DNA from: Halorientalis persicus
GTDB lineage: Archaea > Halobacteriota > Halobacteria > Halobacteriales > Haloarculaceae
Assembly (NCBI RefSeq): GCF_900110215.1
Contig: NZ_FOCX01000002.1
Coordinates: 1 to 64,000 of the forward strand
DNA: 64,000 nucleotides
Direction: 5' to 3'
The notes below the pieces were generated by a model. The model searched no databases. It worked only from the letters and a program-made list of their open reading frames with translations, and had not been told where the DNA came from. Positions 39,863 to 48,576 of the stretch are shown piece by piece (the first letter of the stretch is position 1; every line of letters begins with the position of its first letter). The position numbers and the translations under genes are program-made.

Positions 39863-40983
39863 TCGAGACAGGCCGCGACGACCCGCAACAGGTTCTCCCC
39901 GCGCACCTCGTCGGCGAACAGCGGAACGCGTTTCACGTCGTGGCCCCGGAACAGGTCCTGGGCTTCTTTGAGTGCCTTCTGCTGGACCTGCCACCGCCGC
40001 TGGCAGAACTCACAGTCCTCTAGATCCGGCGAGACGAACCAGTCGCCTTCCACGTCGGCCACGTCGGTCAAGTCCTGCATGACGCGGTTGACGACGACGG
40101 TCTCGACGGGCACCCCGAACGACTCCAGTCGGTCGAGCAACCGCTGGGACTCCATCACGCTCAGCTCCTCTGGCACCATCACGATCCGGAAGTCCGTCTT
40201 CGCCGGATCGCGCAACACGGCCCGGAGTCGCTCGATCCGCTCGCGAAGCACCTCCAGGTCCTCCATGTCAGCGCCCTGCTCGTCGTCACCGCCGCCGAAC
40301 GGCAGGGAGTCGAACAGGCCGCTGAGTCGCTGTCGCAGTTTCAGCAGGCGGCCCATCATCGAGTCGAGCAGTTCGGGCAGTTCGAGCAGTCTGAGGGTGT
40401 GACCCGTCGGTGCGGTGTCGACGATCACCCGGTCGAAGCGCTCGTCGTCCATGTACTCCAGCAGGAGTCGCATCGCGGCCGCCTCGTCCATCCCGGGCAT
40501 CGGCCCGGCGAGGGGGTCGGCAGCCGCGGCCGCATCGCCCTCGGCGTCGGGCCCCGCTCCACCGACCGGACCCGCACCACCTGCCTGCTCACCCTGTCCA
40601 CCCATGCCGCCCATCGGCCCGCCACCGCCGAGCAGTTGTCCGAGTCCACCCATCCCGCCGAGGCCACCTTCGGAATCGAAGGGGCCGTCGCCGACGGCCT
40701 CCTCGGGGTCGATCTCGGCGGCGTACAGCGGGATGTCCTCGCGGATGCGTTCGGGGTCCGCGGGGATGTCCGTCTCCAGGGTGTCCGACAGCGAGTGAGC
40801 GGGGTCGGTCGAGACGACGAGCGTGGCGGTGCCGTCGCGAGCGCTGGCCAGCGCGGTCGCGGCCGCCATGGTCGTCTTGCCGACGCCACCTTTCCCGCCG
40901 TAGAGGACGTAGTCGGCCGCGTCGACGCCTGTCGGGACGGCCGTCTCGTCGATCTCCTCGACGGCCTCGACCTCGAGATCCAT
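39859..40983 (-). CDS. Get3/ArsA-like ATPase with glycine-methionine-rich insert
   Basis: 374 residues. The deviant Walker A GGKGGVGKTT at residues 29-38, switch I STDPAHSLSD, switch II VIVDTAPTGHTLRLL and the A-loop-like VVVNRVM mark the ArsA/Get3 family. CEFC near the C-terminus fits the zinc-binding CxxC of Get3. Instead of the usual helical insert, residues 101-166 are a low-complexity, Gly- and Met-rich stretch (GGLGGMGGLGQLLGG, GGPMGGMGG). In Get3 the corresponding area binds hydrophobic tails of membrane proteins, so the insert may be a flexible client-binding part. Role in tail-anchored protein delivery is inferred; arsenite export is less likely since no arsB is near. Confidence 0.85.
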   Translation of the reverse strand: MDLEVEAVEEIDETAVPTGVDAADYVLYGGKGGVGKTTMAAATALASARDGTATLVVSTDPAHSLSDTLETDIPADPERIREDIPLYAAEIDPEEAVGDGPFDSEGGLGGMGGLGQLLGGGGPMGGMGGQGEQAGGAGPVGGAGPDAEGDAAAAADPLAGPMPGMDEAAAMRLLLEYMDDERFDRVIVDTAPTGHTLRLLELPELLDSMMGRLLKLRQRLSGLFDSLPFGGGDDEQGADMEDLEVLRERIERLRAVLRDPAKTDFRIVMVPEELSVMESQRLLDRLESFGVPVETVVVNRVMQDLTDVADVEGDWFVSPDLEDCEFCQRRWQVQQKALKEAQDLFRGHDVKRVPLFADEVRGENLLRVVAACLD

Positions 40984-41072
40984 ATCTACGGGTTCGTCGG
41001 GGGACTTGTGTACCCGTCGGTCCGGCGTGGTGGCTGACGGAAGTCGACGGGCGACGAAAAGGGGAAACCGCG

Positions 41073-41228
41073 TCAGGACCGCGAGGAGCGAGCCTCGCGG
41101 ACGTCGTTGCCGTCCCTGATCTTGTCCTCACAGTTGGGACAGACACGCGGTGCGTCGAGAGTCTCGGGCGTGAACACCCGGACGTACGCCTCAGTCACGA
41201 AAGAACCGCAGTTCTGACACTCAGGCAT
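41073..41228 (-). CDS. zinc-ribbon mini-protein (51 aa)
   Basis: 51 residues. Knuckles CQNC at positions 4-7 and CPNC at 30-33 form a zinc ribbon, with a beta hairpin between (SFVTEAYVRVFTPETLDAPRV in parts). The C-terminus is charged (DGNDVREARSS). I associate it with the haloarchaeal DUF7563-like family. Single gene located between the helicase and Get3 genes on the same strand. Function unknown. Confidence 0.7.
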   Translation of the reverse strand: MPECQNCGSFVTEAYVRVFTPETLDAPRVCPNCEDKIRDGNDVREARSSRS

Positions 41229-41294
41229 CCGACTGAAAGCGGGGAATCACGCCACATATGCTTTCTGAAACGAAGTCGGGAGGCGAGCACTGGG

Positions 41295-43808
41295 TCACTC
41301 GGGCACGTCGTGGTCGCGCCAGAACGAGTCGAACTGCGGACCGAGGAAATCGGGCGTCATCCGGACGAATTCGCTGCGCTCGGCGGGCGAGAGGTACTCG
41401 TGGACCGAGTGGACGGCGTCCTCGGTGTAGCGCTCGCCGACGAGCATCCGGACGCCCACCTCGTCGGCCCCACGGATGACGCGCCCGATGGCCTGTCGCG
41501 CGCGCCGGACCGCAGGCACGGTCAGGGCGTACTCGAAGGCCACGTCGTCGCCGAACGCGCGCCCGTAGGCGGCCTGGACAGCGCGGACGCGCGGCGAGCC
41601 GATGTTGACCAGCGGGACGCCGACGACCGCACAGGCGTGGAGTTTGTCCCCGTCGTAGTCGACGCCCTCCGTGAGCGTCCCGCGCGTGCTGGTGACCAGC
41701 ACCTTCCCCGGACCGGCGAAAAACTCCCGCTTCAGGTCGTCGGTCGCCTCGTTACTCGAACTCTCGTCCACGAGGACGTCCTTCTCGACCACGTCCCGGA
41801 GGTAACTGCCAGCCCAGGCGGCCTCCCGGTAGTTCGGCATGGCGATCATCACGTTGCCGGGACTACGCGCCACGGTCCGGAGGACCTGTTCGTACTCGTC
41901 GCGGGTGCGGTTGCCGTGGTCCCGGACCGGGTCGCCGCGGTTGCGGGCGGTGTAGGCCGTCGCGTCGACGAGCCAGCTCGCCCGGTTCTCCTCGGGGAAG
42001 GTGAGCCCGTACGATCGCGTCTCGACCGGGCGGCCCGGATCGTCCTCGGAGGCCGCCAGCCCGCCGGTCCCGGACCGTTCGAGGGCGTCCAGCCCGGAGA
42101 CGCGGGTGAACACGTCGAGCGGTTCCAGCGTCGCGCTCATCAGGACGCCGCCGCCGAGTTCGTCGAAGATCGTCCGGAGGGCCTGGGCGGGCATACAGTC
42201 GTACAGCAGGAGACCGGCGGTGTAGACCTCCTGCCAGGGAGTGGCGGTCGCACCCGTCTCCGAGGGGGAGTGTTCGAGTTCGATCTCCCGAAACGCGGTC
42301 GCGTGATCGCGTTCGTACCAGTTGCCCATCACCGCCCCCACGGCGGCCGCGACGCATTGCCGGGACTCGCCGAGTTCGTCCAGCGTCGTCTCGACGGCGG
42401 TCCCGACCGCCGCGAGCGAGCGCCACAGGTCGCCACCGTACCCCTCCCGTTCGGCCCACTCGGTGAGGTCGTCGATCTCCTCCGTTTCGGGGTCACGAAG
42501 CGGGACCTCCATGTCCTCCTCGGGCAGTGATCGGAGGTCCTGCTCCCAGCCGCGGCCAAACTCCGAATCGAGGTGGGTGGTCACCCGCTCGTCGAGCCAG
42601 CCCACCACGTCGTCGTAGAAGTCCCGCGCCGCCTCGACGGCCGCGGCGGGCACGTCGTGGCTGGCCAGCCGGTCGTCGACCTCGCGTTCGTGGTCGCGGC
42701 TCTGGCCCCGGAGCTGGAGCAACTGGTTGCAGTCGTTGCGTGCTCGCACCAGGGTGTGCCGGCCCACCCGATCCGAGAGCAGGTCCCGGACCCGCCCCTC
42801 TAACCTGTGGGCCTCGTCGACGATCACGAAGGTGCTCTCGTCCAGCACCTGCGAGAGCAGAGGCCGTGAGTCGGGATCGAACAGATGGTTGTAGTTGCCG
42901 ATCACCACGTCGGCCTCGCCGAGCAGGACACCCATCGCGCGGTGGGGACAGGTACCGTGGGCGACGGATTCGGGCAGGAACTCCTCGCTGGTGAGCACGT
43001 TGTCTTCGCCGTCGCTGAAGTCGACGGGCGAGCCCTTGTCGCGAGCGTACCAGTCTGCCTCGAACGGGCAGTACAGCGGCGGATCGTCGCCGTCGGCCAT
43101 CTCCTCCGGGGCCCGGGGCTGTTCGCGCCGGTACGGCGACTCGACGCCGGCCGTCTCCAGTCGGTCGTCGGCCATCGTGTTGAACTGCTCGGGGTCCCGG
43201 CGGGCCGCCTTCGCGAGGTCGGCCCCGCGTTTCGGGTCCCACCACTGGTCCTCGCCGTCCACGTCGCCGCCGACCGCCGCGTCGGCCGCGGCCCCGCTGT
43301 GGCCGTCGGTCCCGCCGTCGGCCTCGACGAGTCGGGCGGTGTCCTCCCGGAGGTCCTCACAGCGGTCGTGGACGCTCGCGTCCCGGGGAAAGAGGTCCTC
43401 GCGGCCGTAGGGACAGAGGTCGCGTTTGCCCACGAGGGCGATACCGTCCAGCGGGTCGTCCAGCCCCGAGTTGACGACCCGGAGGTCCTCGACGAACTGG
43501 TCGAGTTGCTGTTTGACCGGCGTGACGACGACGACGTGCTCGTAGTCGTCCTCGCGGACGAGCGTCGTCGCGGCGGTCAGCGCGGCCATCGTCTTGCCCG
43601 TCCCACAGGGGCCTTCCATCGCGAGGTAGCCGTTCTTCCGGCCGACCTCGATGGCCGCCTCGACGGCGTCGGGCTGGTTCTCGTAGGGCACGTCGTAGCC
43701 GAAGTACGGCCGCCAGGGTGGGTCCTCGGCGTCGTCCCCGTCCCCGTCGCTCTCGGCAGTCGCCGACACCGATCCGGTTTCGGTCCCGGTTCCCTCGCGG
43801 TCGCTCAT
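41295..43808 (-). CDS. XPD/Rad3-like Fe-S DNA helicase
   Basis: 837 residues from the ATG at 43808. Helicase motifs: the P-loop EGPCGTGKTMAAL at about residues 65-77, VDEAHRL (DEAH box), VLMSATLEPLDVF (motif III), and QAIGRVIRG (motif VI). Between motifs I and II four cysteines are placed like the Fe-S cluster of XPD: DLCPYG, DRCEDL, LYCPFEA and GTCPHR. Asp/Gly-rich segments interrupt the domain, as is common in haloarchaeal versions. It would unwind DNA 5' to 3' in nucleotide excision repair or a related process. The N-terminal 30 residues are a disordered acidic tail. Confidence 0.88.
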   Translation of the reverse strand: MSDREGTGTETGSVSATAESDGDGDDAEDPPWRPYFGYDVPYENQPDAVEAAIEVGRKNGYLAMEGPCGTGKTMAALTAATTLVREDDYEHVVVVTPVKQQLDQFVEDLRVVNSGLDDPLDGIALVGKRDLCPYGREDLFPRDASVHDRCEDLREDTARLVEADGGTDGHSGAAADAAVGGDVDGEDQWWDPKRGADLAKAARRDPEQFNTMADDRLETAGVESPYRREQPRAPEEMADGDDPPLYCPFEADWYARDKGSPVDFSDGEDNVLTSEEFLPESVAHGTCPHRAMGVLLGEADVVIGNYNHLFDPDSRPLLSQVLDESTFVIVDEAHRLEGRVRDLLSDRVGRHTLVRARNDCNQLLQLRGQSRDHEREVDDRLASHDVPAAAVEAARDFYDDVVGWLDERVTTHLDSEFGRGWEQDLRSLPEEDMEVPLRDPETEEIDDLTEWAEREGYGGDLWRSLAAVGTAVETTLDELGESRQCVAAAVGAVMGNWYERDHATAFREIELEHSPSETGATATPWQEVYTAGLLLYDCMPAQALRTIFDELGGGVLMSATLEPLDVFTRVSGLDALERSGTGGLAASEDDPGRPVETRSYGLTFPEENRASWLVDATAYTARNRGDPVRDHGNRTRDEYEQVLRTVARSPGNVMIAMPNYREAAWAGSYLRDVVEKDVLVDESSSNEATDDLKREFFAGPGKVLVTSTRGTLTEGVDYDGDKLHACAVVGVPLVNIGSPRVRAVQAAYGRAFGDDVAFEYALTVPAVRRARQAIGRVIRGADEVGVRMLVGERYTEDAVHSVHEYLSPAERSEFVRMTPDFLGPQFDSFWRDHDVPE

Positions 43809-43943
43809 TGCGAGAAGGTGGGGGCGTCCTCGGGTATGAACCCCCGGATTCCGGCTCGGGGCGGCCGTCGTCGATCCGGACAGTGTTTCCAGACCAGCAA
43901 CGGCGCTGCCGGTCTTACACGACCGGTGGGCGTACGGTCGTGT

Positions 43944-45032
43944 ATGAATCGACGACGATTCGTGACAGCGCTCGGGGCCGCCGGGGCCGCCGCACTCGCC
44001 GGCTGTACCCGGGGCGACGAGAGTGCCGACGGAACGACCGAGATGGCGACGGACGCGGGGACCACCACGTCGACGGCGGACGGTTCGGAATCCGGGTCGA
44101 ACGGCGCCCCGACGAGCGTCGTCGAGACGTTCATAACCCGAACCGTCGAGGGCGACCGGGAGGGGGCCATCGCGCTCTTGCATCCGGACCACCCGATGCA
44201 CCCGGACAACGTCGAGGGTGACCAGGCGTTCCGGCTCGATCCGGCCGTCGAGCGCGTCGAGCGCGTCGAGACCGAGGTCCGGACGCGAAACGCCAGCGCC
44301 GCGGACGCCCGGTCGATCACCGGTGTGAACTGGGTCTTCGAGGACGGCGAACTGGCGTCCGTGCTCGAAGGGCGTGACGCGGCGGTCGTCTCGGCGCGAA
44401 CGGTCGGCAGCACCGCCGTGGAGTACCGGTCACTCGTCGTCACCGCCGACGGGGAGTGGCGGATCCTCTGGCAGGGCGTCGAGACCGATGCGGCGTCCGA
44501 CCCGCCGGCGCTCCGCCCACGAGTCGTCGATACGGTGAGCGTCACGGACGACGGCGGGAGTGCCGACGTCCGGTTCGCCGAGTCGGCCCCAGCGGGGACC
44601 GTAACCGTCGCATCGACGAGCGCGGGTGACGAAGTCGCCACTGACACGCCGGCGGATGCGGGATCGGTGACCGTCGACCTCGATCCAGACGGGGACGAGA
44701 TCGTCGTGACTGCGACCGTCGACGGCGAGACGCGACCGGTCTACCGGGAACGAACCGGTGCCATGCGCATCGTCGACGAGATCCGCGTCCAGGTCCCCGA
44801 GAACGCGAACAACCCGTGGGGGACGACCGCACGGGTGGTGACCGCCGAGTTCGAGAGCGACGGGTCGCTGCGGGCCGAGTCGACGCGTGCCGGGGGCGAG
44901 AACGCCATCGACCCGGCGGGAGCGGCCAATTACATCGTCGTCCAGATCCACGACGGCGGCGACGAGGTCGTCGTGACCCTGACCGAAGACGGCGAGACCG
45001 AGGAAGTCCACCGGGAGCGCGTCGCCCCCTGA
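43944..45032 (+). CDS. Tat lipoprotein of unknown function (362 aa)
   Basis: Starts MNRRRFVTALGAAGAAALAGC, a Tat signal followed by lipobox cysteine, so the protein is exported folded and lipid-anchored. A Thr/Ser/Asp-rich spacer follows. The next about 120 residues (VVETFITRTVEGDREGAIALLHP) resemble an NTF2-like/SnoaL cone. The rest consists of beta repeats with DGGSADVRFAES and VTVDLDPDGDEIVVTATVDG, which look like small all-beta units. No catalytic motif seen. It is divergent from the helicase gene. Confidence 0.72.
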   Translation: MNRRRFVTALGAAGAAALAGCTRGDESADGTTEMATDAGTTTSTADGSESGSNGAPTSVVETFITRTVEGDREGAIALLHPDHPMHPDNVEGDQAFRLDPAVERVERVETEVRTRNASAADARSITGVNWVFEDGELASVLEGRDAAVVSARTVGSTAVEYRSLVVTADGEWRILWQGVETDAASDPPALRPRVVDTVSVTDDGGSADVRFAESAPAGTVTVASTSAGDEVATDTPADAGSVTVDLDPDGDEIVVTATVDGETRPVYRERTGAMRIVDEIRVQVPENANNPWGTTARVVTAEFESDGSLRAESTRAGGENAIDPAGAANYIVVQIHDGGDEVVVTLTEDGETEEVHRERVAP

Positions 45033-45045
45033 TCGGCGTAACCGG

Positions 45046-46152
45046 CTACCCGTCGGAGAAGTAGTCGGCCAGGCGCTCGGCGGCTTCGGGCGCGCGCGGC
45101 GTCACCAAGGCGAACCGGAACCAGTCGGCACGCGACTCGCCGAAGGCCGCGCCCGGCATCCCGGCGACGCCAGCCTCGTCGATCAGTCGCTCGACGTTCT
45201 CCATGGTGCCCGAGAAGTCCGGGAAGCGAGCCATGACGTAGAAACTCCCATCGGGCGTGGTGTACTCGGCCCCGGCCTCGTCGAGGGCGTCGGTAAACGC
45301 GTCGACCCGCGAGCGGAGCATCGCACGGTTCTCAGCGTAGTAGTCCGGCGGCGTCTCCCTGAGTGCTCGCCAGACCGCGTACTGGGCCGGCCGACTGCAC
45401 GTCACGTTGGTCAGCATATGCCGCGTCCGGAAGCGGTCGACCAGCCAGTCGGGGACGACAGCGTACCCCACCCGGAAGCCCGTGATCGCCATGGACTTCG
45501 AGACGGCGTTGGTGACGATCCGGTGCTCGGAGTCGACCGCGAGCGCGCTGGTGAAGGTGCCACTGTAATCGAAGTGGTCGTACACCTCGTCGCTCACAAG
45601 CAGGGCGTCGTAGGTCTCGGCCACGTCGACCAGTTTCCGGATCGTCGCCTCGGGATAGACCGCCCCGGTGGGATTGTTCGGGCTGTTGACGACGATGAGT
45701 GCGGTGTCGTCGCTGGCGACCTCGCGGACCGCGTCGGGGTCGAGTCGGCCGTCGTCCTCGACCGCCACGTACCGGGCTCGCCCGCCCAGCAGGTTCGTCC
45801 GCCCGGCGTAGTAGGGGTAGACCGGATCGGTCAGGATGACCTCGTCGCCCGCCCCCCGGGCGAGCCCCTCGGCCATCGCGAGGTGGTTGGCCTCGCCGGC
45901 ACCGTTGGTGACCAGCACCTGGTCGCGGTCGACGTTGCGCCGGGCGGCGATCTCCTCGCGTAACTCCAGCAGGCCCTCGCTGGCGGGATACTGGAACTGT
46001 TCGGGGTCGCCGTCGGCGTACTCGATCAATCCCTCCCGGAGCGCCCCCGGTGGTTCCCAGTCCGGATTGCCACTCACCATGTCGATGACGTCCCCCGCCG
46101 CGGCGTCGGCGTACTGCATGACACGGAAAAATTGCGGCCGCTCGTAGTCCAT
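45046..46152 (-). CDS. PLP-dependent class I/II aminotransferase
   Basis: 368 residues. The substrate arm DMVSGNPDWEPP, the cofactor-binding NGAGEANHLA, NSPNNPTGAVYP (Asn-Pro motif), SDEVYDHFDYSG with the aspartate for PLP, and the Schiff-base lysine in NAVSKSMAITGFRVGY are all present. Such enzymes transaminate aspartate, aromatic amino acids or alanine; the specificity cannot be decided by eye. The ATG at 46152 corresponds to the family's N-terminus. Divergent from the CinA gene with a 103-base gap. Confidence 0.88.
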   Translation of the reverse strand: MDYERPQFFRVMQYADAAAGDVIDMVSGNPDWEPPGALREGLIEYADGDPEQFQYPASEGLLELREEIAARRNVDRDQVLVTNGAGEANHLAMAEGLARGAGDEVILTDPVYPYYAGRTNLLGGRARYVAVEDDGRLDPDAVREVASDDTALIVVNSPNNPTGAVYPEATIRKLVDVAETYDALLVSDEVYDHFDYSGTFTSALAVDSEHRIVTNAVSKSMAITGFRVGYAVVPDWLVDRFRTRHMLTNVTCSRPAQYAVWRALRETPPDYYAENRAMLRSRVDAFTDALDEAGAEYTTPDGSFYVMARFPDFSGTMENVERLIDEAGVAGMPGAAFGESRADWFRFALVTPRAPEAAERLADYFSDG

Positions 46153-46255
46153 ACGTTCGCTGGGTCCGGGTCGCTCCTGTGTCTTTCCCACTGCGGTCGA
46201 TCCGCGAATCGTCGCCACCGCCGGCTTCAAGCGCTCCGCCACCGACCCTCTGCCC

Positions 46256-46774
46256 ATGCACGAGTTCGGCTCCGACCCGCCCATCGAGGAGACCGTCGGT
46301 GATCGGCTCCGCGAGGCCGACCACACCGTCGCCATCGCCGAGGGCTGTACCGGCGGGCTCGTCGCGACGCTGTTGACGGCCGCGCCGGGAGCCAGCGACT
46401 ACCTCGACCGGGCGCTGGTCCCCTACTCCTACGATTCCCTGCGGGAACTGCTCGCCCTCGACCGCGAACTGCTCGACGACCACGGCGTCGTCAGCGGGCC
46501 GGTCACCCGCGACCTCGCCCGGGCCGTCCGCGATACTGCGGGCACGACCTGGGGGCTCGCGACCGCCGGCGTCGCGGGTCCGGAGGGTGGCACGTCCGAG
46601 AAACCCGTCGGCACCGCCTTCGTCGCCGTCGCCTACGCCGGCGAGTGGGGCAGTAGCACCTCGACGGCCAGCGTCGACCGATACGAGATCGACGGGAACC
46701 GCGCGACGGTCCGCGAACGGATCGCACGGTTGGCGCTGTCGGAACTCGACGATCACGTCGCCGAGCGGACGTGA
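46256..46774 (+). CDS. CinA-family nicotinamide-nucleotide amidase
   Basis: 172 residues forming the stand-alone CinA C-terminal domain. Conserved parts are VAIAEGCTGGLVATLL, DYLDRALVPYSYDSLREL, HGVVSGPVTRDLA and GVAGPEGGTSEKPVGT. The usual family text is AESCTGG; here AEGCTGG has glycine instead of the catalytic serine, a possible sign of reduced or changed activity. The enzyme deamidates nicotinamide mononucleotide in NAD recycling. It is followed by the membrane-protein gene at 46820 with 45 bases between. Confidence 0.8.
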   Translation: MHEFGSDPPIEETVGDRLREADHTVAIAEGCTGGLVATLLTAAPGASDYLDRALVPYSYDSLRELLALDRELLDDHGVVSGPVTRDLARAVRDTAGTTWGLATAGVAGPEGGTSEKPVGTAFVAVAYAGEWGSSTSTASVDRYEIDGNRATVRERIARLALSELDDHVAERT

Positions 46775-46819
46775 CGGGACGGGAAAGCCTTTGAGGGGGC
46801 CGGACCTGCCACCGCACGG

Positions 46820-47314
46820 ATGAACAAAGAGGGCCACGTCCTGAATGCCGTTCTCCTGAGCATCGGCCTGGGGTACATTCTCGAACCGGCCGGTGACTTG
46901 GGGACGTTCCGCACCATCGCCGAAGTGACGATTCCGGTGACGCTGGGTGCGCTCTTTCCCGACGTCGACACAGCCTTCGGCCGTCACCGGAAGACGCTTC
47001 ACAACTTCCTCGTGCTGGGCATCTTCCTGGCCTATCCGTTCGTGTTCGAGAACCTCCAGTTCGTCTGGCTGGGCGTGTTGACCCACTACATTCTGGATCT
47101 GGTCGGGAGCAAGCGCGGGCTCGCACTGCTGTACCCGTGGGACAGGGAGTTCAATCTGCCCGTGGGCGTCGCGACCTCCAGCAAGTACGCCAACCTGGCG
47201 ACGCTGATCATCACGGGGGTCGAGTTGCTCATCATCGGCCTGCTGGTCTTTTACGCCCCCGCGTACGTTCCCCAGGAACTGATCGACCACGGGACGACGG
47301 CGCTTGGAATGTGA
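46820..47314 (+). CDS. YdjM-type membrane-bound metal-dependent hydrolase
   Basis: 164 residues with four hydrophobic segments. Metal-binding signs of the family are GHVLNAVLL near the start, FPDVDTAFGRHRKTLHN, and THYILDLVGSKRG, with His and Asp on the same membrane face. These match the YdjM/DUF457 family of presumed membrane-bound hydrolases, whose substrate is unknown. It converges on the PHP-domain gene, with only one base between the stop codons. Confidence 0.82.
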   Translation: MNKEGHVLNAVLLSIGLGYILEPAGDLGTFRTIAEVTIPVTLGALFPDVDTAFGRHRKTLHNFLVLGIFLAYPFVFENLQFVWLGVLTHYILDLVGSKRGLALLYPWDREFNLPVGVATSSKYANLATLIITGVELLIIGLLVFYAPAYVPQELIDHGTTALGM

Positions 47315-47315
47315 C

Positions 47316-48089
47316 TCAGTAGCGGCGTGCGTCGTCGAACTCGTCGCGGTACGCGATGTGGCCGGGATGGGTCGGCTCGGTGCCCTGCAGGTAGATCCGG
47401 TCGAACTTCTTGTACGTGTTCTCCCAGAGCAGGTGCGCGAACTCGGCTTTGCACCGCAGCGCGTGCGAGAGCCCGTCGCGGTGGAAGATCCGACGCGGCG
47501 CGCCAGCCTGCAACGCGGTCACGAGATCCGCGGTGCTGTCGATCGGTTCCTCGAACGTCGTCCAGACCTCGCCGACGGTCTGTGGGAGGTGGGCGTACGA
47601 CGACGCGAACGCCGGCAGGTCGGTCTCGCGGGCAATCTCGCGGGCGCGTCGGTTGTCCCGATCCAGATGCTTCGGGTTGTACACTTCCACGGCGTCGATC
47701 CGGTCGCGATACTCCCGGATCTGGTCACGGTCGAGACTCACCGTCAGAAACTCCGGATGGGGCACGACGACGGCGGCGTTCTGCCGGCGGAGTTCGGCCA
47801 TCGTGCCGTCGAGGGTGAGAAAGTCCGGCACCGGGTCGGTGAGGCCGATGGCGAGGACGTGCCGACGGGACCGCCAGTCCCCGGTGAACAGTTCACGACC
47901 CGGAATCACGAGCAACTCCTCGTCGGAGTATTTCCGGGCTCGCTCTTCGATGTCCGGTAAGCGCTCGAAGTGGGGTGCGTACACGAGCGCGTCCAGGCCT
48001 CGCGCTTTGGCCCGCCGAACCACCTCGTCGTCGAGGATCTTCACGTGCATATCGACCCGGAACCCATCGTCGGTCGCCCTACCGGCCAT
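47316..48089 (-). CDS. PHP-domain phosphoesterase-like protein
   Basis: 257 residues. The PHP fold is evident, but the usual HxH start is replaced by FRVDMHVKILDD, in which D and H remain. Later ligands are VYAPHFERLPD, VVVPHPEFL, and SYAHLP. Haloarchaea have several stand-alone PHP proteins of this sort, thought to be phosphatases or phosphodiesterases. The protein keeps a conserved IFHRDGLSHALRCKAEFA near the end, characteristic for this branch but not understood. Start chosen at ATG 48089, which has no longer reasonable alternative. Divergent from the zinc-protein gene at 48189. Confidence 0.75.
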   Translation of the reverse strand: MAGRATDDGFRVDMHVKILDDEVVRRAKARGLDALVYAPHFERLPDIEERARKYSDEELLVIPGRELFTGDWRSRRHVLAIGLTDPVPDFLTLDGTMAELRRQNAAVVVPHPEFLTVSLDRDQIREYRDRIDAVEVYNPKHLDRDNRRAREIARETDLPAFASSYAHLPQTVGEVWTTFEEPIDSTADLVTALQAGAPRRIFHRDGLSHALRCKAEFAHLLWENTYKKFDRIYLQGTEPTHPGHIAYRDEFDDARRY

Positions 48090-48156
48090 ACTCGTGCTGG
48101 GGTTTCGTCGGTCGGGCCATATGGATTCTGGTTTCACGCGGCAAGCCCTGGCGAAC

Positions 48157-48167
48157 GTTTTTATCCG
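48157..48167 (+). promoter_or_regulatory. TATA element GTTTTTATCCG
   Basis: The 11-mer begins 32 bases before the ATG at 48189 and contains a TTTTTAT box. The same 11-mer precedes the gene at 48577 at 33 bases. Confidence 0.6.
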
Positions 48168-48188
48168 TTGCCCGACTGCATCAGGTCG

Positions 48189-48494
48189 ATGCCACATTGG
48201 GAGTGTGCGATCGAGGGCGACACGGAGCGGTTCGACCGCGTCGAGGACCTCATCATCCACCAGGCGACCGAACACGACCGCATCGAGTGTCAGGTCTGTG
48301 GGACCGTCCTCCCGGACGGCTACTTCGCGATCCGCCACGCCTTCGACGAACACAGCCGCGCCGAGTACGTCCGCGCCTACGACGCCACCAGCGACGAGGT
48401 GCGCCGCCGCGAGAAAGTCAAGGAAGCCATCGAGGACTCCGCCGACATCAACGAAGTCATCGACCGCCTCGAAGGCAACGGCACCAGGGCCTGA
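48189..48494 (+). CDS. small C2H2-like zinc protein (101 aa)
   Basis: 101 residues. One likely metal site is made by CQVCG (about residue 35) with histidines in IRHAFDEHSRAEY; an additional C/H pair at the N-terminus (MPHWECAIEG) may take part. The C-terminal helix is rich in Arg and Glu. The family appears haloarchaeal and unnamed. Leaderless transcription is likely because the TATA element lies 32 bases upstream. Confidence 0.7.
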   Translation: MPHWECAIEGDTERFDRVEDLIIHQATEHDRIECQVCGTVLPDGYFAIRHAFDEHSRAEYVRAYDATSDEVRRREKVKEAIEDSADINEVIDRLEGNGTRA

Positions 48495-48543
48495 GACAGT
48501 CCCCCTCGACCGGGCGATTTTCTGGTCCGGAAAAGCCGCGCCT

Positions 48544-48554
48544 GTTTTTATCCG
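48544..48554 (+). promoter_or_regulatory. TATA element GTTTTTATCCG, second copy
   Basis: Identical to the 11-mer at 48157-48167, here 33 bases before the ATG at 48577. Confidence 0.6.
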
Positions 48555-48576
48555 CGTCGCCGCCCACGCGTCGACT

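Noticed and set aside
39859-40983. Arsenite pump ATPase ArsA
   Set aside because: No arsB/acr3 or arsenic regulator nearby, and the CxxC and single ATPase domain fit Get3 better.
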